DNA of 64,000 nucleotides, taken from Parvularcula sp. LCG005 (lineage in GTDB: Bacteria > Pseudomonadota > Alphaproteobacteria > Caulobacterales > Parvularculaceae). The notes under the pieces were generated by a model. It did no database searches, was not told where the DNA came from, and worked only from the letters and a program-made list of their open reading frames with translations. A program made the translations under genes and the position numbers. The stretch is from NCBI RefSeq assembly GCF_032930845.1, contig NZ_CP136758.1, forward strand, positions 620,001 to 684,000, in the 5' to 3' direction. Shown piece by piece: positions 44,601 through 51,096 of the stretch (positions are counted from its first letter, which is position 1; each line of letters opens with the position of its first letter).

Positions 44601-45464
44601 CTGCCTGAGGGAGAGGAGAGGGGTGTGCTGCACGTCGCGGCCTATGCCTCGCCCTGGCCGGGAGCGGTGGCCATTCACGATGGCGATGATGGGCTGGGTG
44701 AGCGGTTGGGTCTTGTATCCGCGCCAAGCGTGATGGGTCGGCTGGAAGCGGCGCTGCCGCCGGGGCCGACCTCTCGCTGGGACCACGGCACAGAGATCGC
44801 GCTCCGGCTCTTTGACGGCGGGCTGGCGGCGTTGGACAATCTTGCTGTTCTGCGCGGCGCCGGTCGCATTGCGGTCGAGGGGACGGACGGCGACTGGGAA
44901 ATTCTTGGCTACAGGGACGCGACTTTAAGGGAAGATGGGGTGTGGCAGCTCTCCAGCCTGTTACGGGGTCTGCGCGGCACGGAAGCTGAGGCAGCAACAG
45001 GCGCCCCGGCGGGCAGCCGATTGGTCGTCCTCTCCGACGCACAGACGGTGCAATCCCTGCCGCCGGACCTGTTCGGGACGGAGGTGCGATGGCAGGCCGG
45101 GCCTGTCGGTACGGCGCCGGGGGCCTTTCCCTACCGCACCTTCGATATCAGCCTGACCGGTGCCAGCGCACGGCCCTTCGCGCCAGCGCATTTGCGGGCG
45201 ACCACGTCGGATGACGGCGTCGCCCTGCGCTGGATACGCCGGACGCGCATCGGCGGCGATAATTGGCAGATCGAAGAGGTGCCGCTGGGCGAAACGGCCG
45301 AGCAATACCGCGTCCGCGCCTATGATATCGCAGGTATTTTGGTTGAGGAGCAGGTCGTCGCCGTCCCTGAAGCGCTTCTCACGGCTGACACGATCCACTC
45401 GGTCAGCGTCGCGCAAGGGTCCAGTCTCTATGGATATGGTCGCGAAACCCGCATTTTCTTGTAA
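41664..45464 (+). CDS. GTA megatron/host-specificity protein (g15)
   Basis: A 1266-residue tail-tip protein of the RcGTA g15 type. The N-terminal hub part contains 'VPVRRVFGLNRVAGQIIWITPFKETTEVTR'. A GTA TIM-barrel-like domain follows from about residue 420 to 720 ('YRVMILHYATLCAEIGGVHAFLIGSELRSL', 'YAADWSEYSNYRPADGTGDVLFHLDSLWASPNIDFIGIDNYMPLADW', 'PIWMTELGCSATDKGANQPNLF'). A phage-tail-3 type domain comes next, and beta-rich fibronectin-like C-terminal domains end near 'VDDGGPIVTRTRAQEADLPARL...'. It penetrates or contacts the recipient surface. Last gene of the cluster; 93 bases before the next gene. Confidence 0.93.
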   Translation: MSQQLVQTGQVVVSSAESLGSQLSAALTSSVTNSAVAMAQNALFGPVKRRSQGPRREEIRLLTAAEGVPVRRVFGLNRVAGQIIWITPFKETTEVTRSSSGSKGVRRIVEEEHTAYRYSVSMAIALGEGVIQRIGRVWADGQPLSLADLNVRFYRGTEDQLTDPLIEVVEADPPAYRGISYIVFEDLDLGPFGNRVPQVNFEVERPIPSSDDRSLELQARAITLIPGSGEAVYHTEPVLTERVEGVTRAENVHGNMGGTDFSAAVSHMTATLPNIQAVELIVSWFGTDLRAGECRIEPRVETNDKIQLPDAWSVADWTRGTANEVSRLGDGNLAYGGTPSDEGVRQSIRDLQQRGLDVVFYPFVLMDIPADNNLPDPIGGAVQPAYPWRGRITVADRNSTDQTPAARAQIEAFAARYRVMILHYATLCAEIGGVHAFLIGSELRSLSNVRDETGAFIFVDFLVSLAAEVRTILGPDVLISYAADWSEYSNYRPADGTGDVLFHLDSLWASPNIDFIGIDNYMPLADWRAGADHLDAAEGYRSTYDDEYLAGNIRGGEGYDWYYASDEDRLVQIRTPIADTAHGEDWVFRYKDLWSWWSQVHHDRPRGTRRVTPTAWVPESKPIWMTELGCSATDKGANQPNLFFDPKSSESGRPYFSTGERDDMIQRRFIEAHLNFWTDDENNPVSAVYGGPMVASDRIFLYTWDARPFPDFPLRRDIWGDADNWTYGHWLNGRAGRVPLGELITHLAREAGVPAVDATACQSLVLGYQLAGPMAARDAIEPLIDVYQLDAVERAGVLIVRPRTGYPDHHITTDGFVDDGGPIVTRTRAQEADLPARLSFAYTDGLSDYRGGVAEVTESVARNSRAMFVDTALVLESGEAEGRAAALLAEARAMRNTVSFGLGPDQFRVEAADVLSVTGDELSGTFRVTELTDGLWRQIEGVQTDPGLYQPRFTGLSGTIAAAPRVAGPPVVAFLDIPVLPEGEERGVLHVAAYASPWPGAVAIHDGDDGLGERLGLVSAPSVMGRLEAALPPGPTSRWDHGTEIALRLFDGGLAALDNLAVLRGAGRIAVEGTDGDWEILGYRDATLREDGVWQLSSLLRGLRGTEAEAATGAPAGSRLVVLSDAQTVQSLPPDLFGTEVRWQAGPVGTAPGAFPYRTFDISLTGASARPFAPAHLRATTSDDGVALRWIRRTRIGGDNWQIEEVPLGETAEQYRVRAYDIAGILVEEQVVAVPEALLTADTIHSVSVAQGSSLYGYGRETRIFL

Positions 45465-45557
45465 ATCTCGTCGTCGGGGCCGGATGGTTACTTGAAATAA
45501 GGACCCATTCGCTAAGATATAGACAGACTTTTGTTTATACCCCCGGAGACGGCGTCC

Positions 45558-46490
45558 TTGGCTCAAGATCCCTATTCAGTGCTCGGTGTTGGTCGGCAGA
45601 CCTCGGCGGAAGACATCCGCAAGGCCTATCGCAAGCTGGCGAAACAGTACCATCCCGACCGCAATCCCGGCGACAAGGCCGCAGAAGATCGCTTCAAGCA
45701 GATCTCTGCCGCCTTCGACATTGTCGGGGATGAGGACAAACGGGCCCGGTTTGATCGCGGCGAACTGGATGCTGACGGCAATGAGCGCTCGCCATTCGCG
45801 GGCGGTGCCGGCGCGGGCGGCGCACGCTGGCAGCAGCGTGGTCCAGGTCCCGGTACAGGGCCAGGCGGCTTTGAAGACCTGTCAGATATTTTCGGCGATT
45901 TCTTTGGCCAACGCGCTTCGGGGGCACGGCGCGGTCCTATCCCCCAGAAGGGCAGCGATATCCGCTATCGCCTGTCGGTCGATTTCCTTGATGCGGCACG
46001 GGGCGCCACCAAGCGCGTGGCGCTGCCGCCTGATGGGCGGGAGATCAATGTGGGCATCCCCGAAGGCTTGCGTGACGGCCAGACCCTGCGCCTGCGCGGC
46101 AAGGGCTCCCCAGGCATCAATGGCGGCGCAGCTGGCGATGTGCTGGTCGAAGTGACTGTAAAACCGCATTCAGTGTTCCAGCTGAAAGGCGACGACCTGA
46201 CGGTTGATGTGCCGATCACGCTGAAAGAAGCCATTCTTGGCGCCAAGATTGAAATCCCGACCCTCAAAGGCCCCGTTGCCATTCGCGTGCCGCCGAACAC
46301 CAGTTCGAGCGTCTCTTTCCGGCTGCGCGGCAAGGGGCTCAAAGACCCGAAAACCGGCATTTACGGTGACCTTTTCGCGCGCACCAAGATTGTCCTGCCG
46401 GATCAGCCGGACAACGAGCTCGAAGCCTTCGCCAAATCCTGGTCACCGTCTGAAACGGACCCTCGGGCAAAGCTCAAACAGGCGGCCTGA
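45558..46490 (+). CDS. DnaJ class B co-chaperone (CbpA type, no zinc finger)
   Basis: A 310-residue J protein. J domain 'DPYSVLGVGRQTSAEDIRKAYRKLAKQYHPDRNPGD' with HPD, then a Gly-rich linker (GGAGAGGARWQQRGPGPGTGPGGF), then two C-terminal substrate domains (DVLVEVTVKPHSVFQLKGDDLTVDVPITLKEAILGAKIEIPTL..., RLRGKGLKDPKTGIYGDLFARTKIVLP). There is no CxxCxGxG zinc region, so it is CbpA-like. I choose TTG 45558 (SD CCGGAG 9 bases upstream) over TTG 45531. It is the first host gene after the GTA cluster. Confidence 0.88.
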   Translation: MAQDPYSVLGVGRQTSAEDIRKAYRKLAKQYHPDRNPGDKAAEDRFKQISAAFDIVGDEDKRARFDRGELDADGNERSPFAGGAGAGGARWQQRGPGPGTGPGGFEDLSDIFGDFFGQRASGARRGPIPQKGSDIRYRLSVDFLDAARGATKRVALPPDGREINVGIPEGLRDGQTLRLRGKGSPGINGGAAGDVLVEVTVKPHSVFQLKGDDLTVDVPITLKEAILGAKIEIPTLKGPVAIRVPPNTSSSVSFRLRGKGLKDPKTGIYGDLFARTKIVLPDQPDNELEAFAKSWSPSETDPRAKLKQAA

Positions 46491-46660
46491 CGACGTCTGC
46501 ACGCTCCAGCGGGGTTACGTTTTTGACAGACCCGCTGAAACCAGCCCGAATCCAGCTTGCTGTTACACAAGTTTAAGCGCGTGGTCATAGGCCGGTTAGC
46601 TGATCCACATTAGGTTTCACGACGCCAGAGACAGATTATTACTCGGAGCTCAGTCAGATT

Positions 46661-48190
46661 ATGCAAAACAAGTCATTCTTTCGTCGGTCACTTCTCGTTG
46701 GTGCAGGGGCCTTTGCCCTCGGGGCAGCATCGGTGGGCGTCGTGGGCAGCGCGATTGGCGCGCAGGACACGACAGCGCCGCAGGAGGCGCGACCGAAGAT
46801 GATGGCGCCGAACGCCAATTTGATTCAGCAACTCTCCTTTGCGGATCTGGTGGAAGAGGTCAGCCCGGCTGTTGTGAGCATCCGAACCGAGACCTCGGTG
46901 CCCCTGCGCAAGCGCATGGGCCTTCCCCCGGAATTTGAACGTATGCTGCCGCCCGAATTCCGCGGCGGCGGTGATGAGGAGGAAGAAGGCACGGCGCGCG
47001 CCGAAGGCTCGGGCTTCTTCATCGATGACCAGGGCCATATCGTCACCAACAACCACGTGGTGGAGGGTGCCGATTCGATCAGCGTAGTACTAAGCTCCGG
47101 TGAAGAGCTGGAGGCCACACTCGTCGGTACCGATCCGTCAACGGACCTTGCGGTCCTGCGCGTGCAGCCGTCAAGCAAACAGAAATTCGTGCGCTTCTCC
47201 ACCGACGCCGACCTGCGCGTTGGTGACTATGTCCTCGCCGTTGGTAACCCGTTCGGCCTTGGCGGTTCGGTGACCTCAGGCATCGTCTCGGCCATCGGTC
47301 GGGAGAACCGGGGCGCAACACCGTATGCGGACTTTATCCAGATCGATGCCTCCATCAATCGCGGGAACTCCGGCGGACCGACATTTGACCTCAAGGGCAA
47401 TGTCGTCGGTGTGAACACGGCGATCATTTCGCCGACCGGCGGCAATGTCGGCATTGGCCTCGCCGTACCGGCAGACGTGGCGTCCGATATCGTCGGTCAG
47501 CTGATTGCTGATGGATCCGTTACGCGCGGCTGGCTCGGCGTCACGATCGGTGACCTTGATGAGCGTCTGGCTGGGGCTGTCGGCCTTGAAGAAGCCAAGG
47601 GCGCACTTGTCGCTGCGGTGTCTGAAGGCTCACCGGCTGAGAAGGCGGGCTTCAAGGAAGGGGACGTGGTCCTCGAATTCGACCGCAAGCCGATTGAATC
47701 TTCGGCGGGTCTGACCCGCGCTGTTGGCGCACTGCCGCCCGGCAAACAGGTCAAGGCCAAGGTGCTGCGCGATGGCAAGACCCAGAGCCTGAACGTGACG
47801 CTGGCCAAGCGTGATCCGATGGAAGCGCGTGAAGCAGGTGAATCGGTCACGCCAAAGGGCCACGACATGAAGGATCTGGGGGTGACGTTCTCGTCGCTCA
47901 GCCCGCAGACGCGCGAACAGATGGGTTTTGAAGACGATGTGACCGGTGTGCTGGTGACAGATGTCGAGAAAAAATCCGAAGCGGCCGAGGCCGGTATCCG
48001 GTCCGGCATGCTGATCACCCGCGCTGACAACAAGAACGTGTCATCGCCTCAAGACATTGAAAAGGCTGTGGAAGCTGCAAAGGCACGCGGCAAGGAAGCA
48101 GTTCTGATCCGTGTGCAGACACCACAACGCGGGGCCTATTTCCTCGCCCTGCCTGTGTCTGGCGGTGGTGAAGACGACGATCGCGGTTGA
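46661..48190 (+). CDS. DegP/HtrA family periplasmic serine protease
   Basis: A 509-residue Do-type protease. The N terminus 'KSFFRRSLLVGAGAFALGAASVGVV' is a signal with a paired Arg (possible Tat route). The trypsin-like domain has His in 'IVTNNHVVEGAD', Asp in 'DPSTDLAVLRV' and Ser in 'NRGNSGGPTFDLKGNVVGVNTAI'. Two PDZ domains follow (around 'VSEGSPAEKAGFKEGDVVLEFD' and 'VEKKSEAAEAGIRSGMLITRADNKNV'). It degrades misfolded envelope proteins. It lies upstream of a response regulator/kinase pair, an arrangement common for alphaproteobacterial degP. A long inverted repeat separates them. Confidence 0.93.
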   Translation: MQNKSFFRRSLLVGAGAFALGAASVGVVGSAIGAQDTTAPQEARPKMMAPNANLIQQLSFADLVEEVSPAVVSIRTETSVPLRKRMGLPPEFERMLPPEFRGGGDEEEEGTARAEGSGFFIDDQGHIVTNNHVVEGADSISVVLSSGEELEATLVGTDPSTDLAVLRVQPSSKQKFVRFSTDADLRVGDYVLAVGNPFGLGGSVTSGIVSAIGRENRGATPYADFIQIDASINRGNSGGPTFDLKGNVVGVNTAIISPTGGNVGIGLAVPADVASDIVGQLIADGSVTRGWLGVTIGDLDERLAGAVGLEEAKGALVAAVSEGSPAEKAGFKEGDVVLEFDRKPIESSAGLTRAVGALPPGKQVKAKVLRDGKTQSLNVTLAKRDPMEAREAGESVTPKGHDMKDLGVTFSSLSPQTREQMGFEDDVTGVLVTDVEKKSEAAEAGIRSGMLITRADNKNVSSPQDIEKAVEAAKARGKEAVLIRVQTPQRGAYFLALPVSGGGEDDDRG

Positions 48191-48212
48191 TCAGGCCTCG
48201 CAGCAGTGAATA

Positions 48213-48254
48213 GCAGCCTCCGGCCACAGGTATTTGCCTTTGGCCGGAGGCTGC
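48213..48254. terminator. 13-bp inverted repeat between degP-like gene and response regulator
   Basis: Perfect arms GCAGCCTCCGGCC (48213-48225) and GGCCGGAGGCTGC (48242-48254) around a 16-base loop that can itself pair AGG/CCT. Starts 23 bases after the protease stop. No U tract follows; ACACATATTATAAG downstream could be a -10 region for the regulator gene. It may act as terminator, RNA-stability element or both. Confidence 0.6.
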
Positions 48255-48321
48255 ACACATATTATAAGAATGCAGATTGCCCTGAAGGGCAGGCCATGTG
48301 GGGCAACCCACGGAGGATATG

Positions 48322-49002
48322 ATGAGAATTCTGGTTGTTGAGGATGACGCCGACGCCGCAACCTTCCTTGTGAAGGGCCTGCGCGAGGCGGGACATGCAG
48401 TCGATCATGCGCTGGACGGTCTGACCGGCAAAAACATGGCCGAATCGGGCGGATACGACGCCTATGTGATTGACCGTATGCTGCCCGGCATGGACGGCGT
48501 GACAATGCTGGAAAACCGCCGCGGCGATGGTGATGAAACACCCGCCCTGTTCCTTTCCGCGCTGGGGGAAGTGGATGACCGCGTCGCCGGCCTGAAGGCA
48601 GGCGGCGATGACTATCTGGTCAAGCCCTATGCGTTTTCTGAACTGATCGCTCGTGTCGAGGCGCTGGGCCGCCGGCGCGGTCCCCAGAATATTCAGACCC
48701 GGTTCAAGGTCGGTGATCTGGAAATGGATATCCTCACCCGGACGGTTCGCCGCGCGGGCAAGAAAATTGATCTGCAGCCCCGTGAATTCCGTCTGCTGGA
48801 ATATTTGATCCGCCATTCAGGTCAGGTTGTGACCCGCACCATGCTGTTGGAGAATGTGTGGGAGTATCATTTTGATCCGCAGACCAACGTGATTGATGTT
48901 CACATCTCACGCCTGCGCTCCAAAATCGACAAGGAATTTGACAAACCGCTCCTGCGGACGGTTCGCGGTGCGGGCTATACGCTGACGGATGAAGACGAAT
49001 AA
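48322..49002 (+). CDS. OmpR/PhoB family response regulator
   Basis: A 226-residue two-component regulator. The receiver domain has acidic pocket 'LVVEDDADA', phosphoacceptor Asp in 'YVIDRMLPGMDGV' and the switch Lys in 'GGDDYLVKPYAF'. The C-terminal winged-helix DNA-binding domain has 'LQPREFRLLEYLIRHSGQVVTRTMLLENVW' and 'NVIDVHISRLRSKID...LLRTVRGAGYTL'. The second ATG (48322) has GGAGG 5 bases upstream and is the likely start. The kinase gene follows after a terminator. Target genes are unknown; the neighbouring protease suggests an envelope role. Confidence 0.93.
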   Translation: MRILVVEDDADAATFLVKGLREAGHAVDHALDGLTGKNMAESGGYDAYVIDRMLPGMDGVTMLENRRGDGDETPALFLSALGEVDDRVAGLKAGGDDYLVKPYAFSELIARVEALGRRRGPQNIQTRFKVGDLEMDILTRTVRRAGKKIDLQPREFRLLEYLIRHSGQVVTRTMLLENVWEYHFDPQTNVIDVHISRLRSKIDKEFDKPLLRTVRGAGYTLTDEDE

Positions 49003-49012
49003 GTCAGGAAGG

Positions 49013-49035
49013 GGCGGCCCCGGCCGCCTTTTTTT
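49013..49035 (+). terminator. Intrinsic terminator between response regulator and kinase genes
   Basis: Stem GGCGGC / GCCGCC with a CCCG loop, followed directly by seven T (49029-49035). Canonical rho-independent form. It lies between the regulator stop and the kinase start in what would otherwise be a two-gene operon, so it probably lowers kinase expression relative to the regulator. Confidence 0.8.
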
Positions 49036-49064
49036 ACGCTTCATGCAATGGGAAAGCGCCTGAC

Positions 49065-50666
49065 ATGCCAACCGCTGACGATACGCCGCTGACACAGCGC
49101 CGGTTTCTGCCGCGCCTGTTCCGCACGTCTGCGTTTCGGTACACCATCGCCTTTTTCATCCTGTTTGTGCTGTCGATCGGCGGTATCGGCTATTTCGTTT
49201 TTGCCTCCACCCTTGGCGCCACCATGCAACGGCTCGATGACGAACTTGTCAGTGAGCTGAACTGGTTGGCACAGGTCAATGCCCGGCGTGGGTCGGACGG
49301 CACCGCGGGCCTTAACGATGTGGTGAATGAGGTCGCACGACTGAAGGTCGTACAGAAAGACGCGATCTACATGATCCTCGTCGCGTTTGAGAACAAACCG
49401 TTCCTCGAACTGACTTCGGATCTTGAATCGCTGCCGCCCCAGGCGCTGACGGCGGAGGGAATGTTCGAGTTCGAATATGAAGCCCGTGTGCTGAACAGTG
49501 AGACCGGGCGGCGGGAACTGGCCAAGCATCCAGCGGTCGGCCGGGTCGGCAATTTCCTGTATAGCGGCGTGGACGGCACGAAGGTGCGCGCTGTCATCCT
49601 GACGGCAAGGGATATCAGCGAAGTCACGGAAATTCGCGACGCAGCGCAGCAGACGGTTGTGCGGGTCGGTATCTTCTCTCTCTTCCTCGCGCTGGCGCTT
49701 GGCGCGTTTTACAGCGGCACATTCCTGCGGCGGGTTGACCAGATCGGGCAGACCGTCAAGGCCATCCGCGATGGTGACCTGACCAAGCGGATTGCCCTGT
49801 CGGGCGCACAGGACGAATTCGATACGCTGTCTGACAATATCAACGGCATGCTTGATCAGATCGAGCGGCTGATGACCGGCATGCGGCAGGTCTCGGACAA
49901 CATTGCCCATGACCTTCGCTCGCCCCTGACACGGATCAAGGCGCGGCTGGACTCCGCGCTCAATGATCCGGCCGCCGATCAGGCGGCGGTGATCGAGCGG
50001 ACCCAGTCAGACGTCGAGCGGTTGCTGGCCACTTTCAATGCGCTCCTGTCCATTACACGTATCGAATCCGGGGAGGGCGGCGGCACAAAGGTACCGGTCG
50101 ACGTCTCTGCGGTCGCGGAGGAGATGCTTGAGCTCTACGAGCCCGCAGCGGACGATGACGGCTTTGTGCTGGTCGGCAATATCCAGACCGCGCCAACGGT
50201 GATGGGCTCAAGGGAACTGATCAGCCAGGCGATCGCCAACCTTCTCGACAACGCCCTGAAATATGCCCGGCGAAACCCTGAGGATCCAGGCGACGTTCAG
50301 CCTACGATTGAACTGACCGTCGCACCGCGTCCCGACGGTGGTATCCTGCTGTCGGTGATGGACAATGGCCCTGGCGTCTCTGAAGGCGACTATGACCGCA
50401 TCCTGCAGCGTTTTGTGCGGCTGGAGCGGAGCCGGTCGACCCAGGGCAATGGCCTCGGGCTGTCTCTCGTGGCCGCGATCGCGAGGCGCCACGGCGCGCA
50501 ATTGTCGATCGGCCGTGGGTTGCCGCACAGTACTGATACCCGCGCACTGCACCGGCCCGATGCCTACGGTCTGGGTGTGCGAATCAGTTTCCCGCCAGCG
50601 GCGAAGCCCGTCAAACGCGCTCTGGCCCCCACGGCCGACCGGCCTGGCGCACCGCCATCGAGCTAA
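49065..50666 (+). CDS. Membrane sensor histidine kinase (HAMP type), partner of the upstream regulator
   Basis: A 533-residue inner-membrane kinase. Transmembrane helix 1 at about 26-48 (YTIAFFILFVLSIGGIGYFVFA). A periplasmic sensor of about 150 residues. Helix 2 at about 203-222 (VGIFSLFLALALGAFYSG). A HAMP linker (TVKAIRDGDLTKRIALSGAQDEFDTLSDNINGMLDQIERL). HisKA with 'DNIAHDLRSPLTRIKARL'. HATPase_c with 'NLLDNALKYARR', 'DNGPGVSEGDY' and 'GNGLGLSLVAAIA'. The last 30 residues are Pro/Ala-rich. It presumably phosphorylates the OmpR-type regulator encoded 62 bases upstream. Confidence 0.92.
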   Translation: MPTADDTPLTQRRFLPRLFRTSAFRYTIAFFILFVLSIGGIGYFVFASTLGATMQRLDDELVSELNWLAQVNARRGSDGTAGLNDVVNEVARLKVVQKDAIYMILVAFENKPFLELTSDLESLPPQALTAEGMFEFEYEARVLNSETGRRELAKHPAVGRVGNFLYSGVDGTKVRAVILTARDISEVTEIRDAAQQTVVRVGIFSLFLALALGAFYSGTFLRRVDQIGQTVKAIRDGDLTKRIALSGAQDEFDTLSDNINGMLDQIERLMTGMRQVSDNIAHDLRSPLTRIKARLDSALNDPAADQAAVIERTQSDVERLLATFNALLSITRIESGEGGGTKVPVDVSAVAEEMLELYEPAADDDGFVLVGNIQTAPTVMGSRELISQAIANLLDNALKYARRNPEDPGDVQPTIELTVAPRPDGGILLSVMDNGPGVSEGDYDRILQRFVRLERSRSTQGNGLGLSLVAAIARRHGAQLSIGRGLPHSTDTRALHRPDAYGLGVRISFPPAAKPVKRALAPTADRPGAPPSS

Positions 50667-50781
50667 AGGCCAGCGAAAATAAGGGGTATTTGCAACTTCC
50701 CCCTTGCAAGGCAGGAAAAATCACCGCTCTAATCAACTTCTCAACAGGCTTGAGCCCGGTAGGAGGCTTTGGAGAACACCC

Positions 50782-51072
50782 ATGAGTAAGGCAGAATTCA
50801 TCAGCAACGTCGCCGCCGCCGGTGACATGACCAACGCAGAGGCAAAGCGCATGGTCGAGCTCGTCTTTGGCGAAATTGAAAAAGGTCTGAAAAAGGCCAA
50901 GAAGGAAGGGAAGTACACGATCGGTACGTTCGGCACCTTCACGATTACCAAGCGCCCGGCACGCAAGGGCCGCAATCCTCGCACCGGTGAAGAGATCAAG
51001 ATCAAGGCATCGAAATCCCTTCGGTTCCGTCCTTCGTCGAACCTTAAAGAAGCAGCTGGCATCGCCAAGTAA
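50782..51072 (+). CDS. HU family DNA-binding protein
   Basis: A 96-residue histone-like protein: 'MSKAEFISNVAAAGDMTNAEAKRMVELVFGEIEKGLKKAKKEGKYTIGTFGTFTITKRPARKGRNPRTGEEIKIKASKSLRFRPS', with the GTFGTF turn and the RKGRNPRTGEEI arm tip that inserts a Pro into the minor groove. Basic, homodimer-forming in the HU class; it is not clearly IHF. ATG 50782 is chosen by family length and the AGGAGG/GGAG stretch upstream; the open frame before it is non-homologous. Followed by glnE 24 bases downstream. Confidence 0.93.
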   Translation: MSKAEFISNVAAAGDMTNAEAKRMVELVFGEIEKGLKKAKKEGKYTIGTFGTFTITKRPARKGRNPRTGEEIKIKASKSLRFRPSSNLKEAAGIAK

Positions 51073-51096
51073 GGCGCACCCTGCTGGGTGATTTCA

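Larger units (their letters stand above)
32200..45464 (+). mobile_element. RcGTA-like gene transfer agent structural cluster
   Basis: About 13.3 kb, all on one strand, mostly with start-stop overlaps, in the RcGTA order: g1-like, terminase, portal, g3.5, protease, capsid, g6-g9, g10/g10.1, tape measure, g12, g13, g14, g15. Every frame is intact. No integrase, excisionase, repressor, replication, holin or attachment site is seen, and the flanks are ordinary host genes (ycgN and dnaJ-like). This is what distinguishes a domesticated GTA from a prophage. GTAs package random host DNA and cannot transfer all of their own genes. Confidence 0.92.

Noticed and set aside
32200-45464. Interpretation as an ordinary prophage
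   Set aside because: No integrase, repressor, replication or lysis genes and no flanking direct repeats were seen; gene order is that of RcGTA.
46501-46540. AGCGGG/CCCGCT hairpin after the dnaJ-like gene as a terminator
   Set aside because: Six-base arms are separated by a long loop and no T tract follows the second arm.
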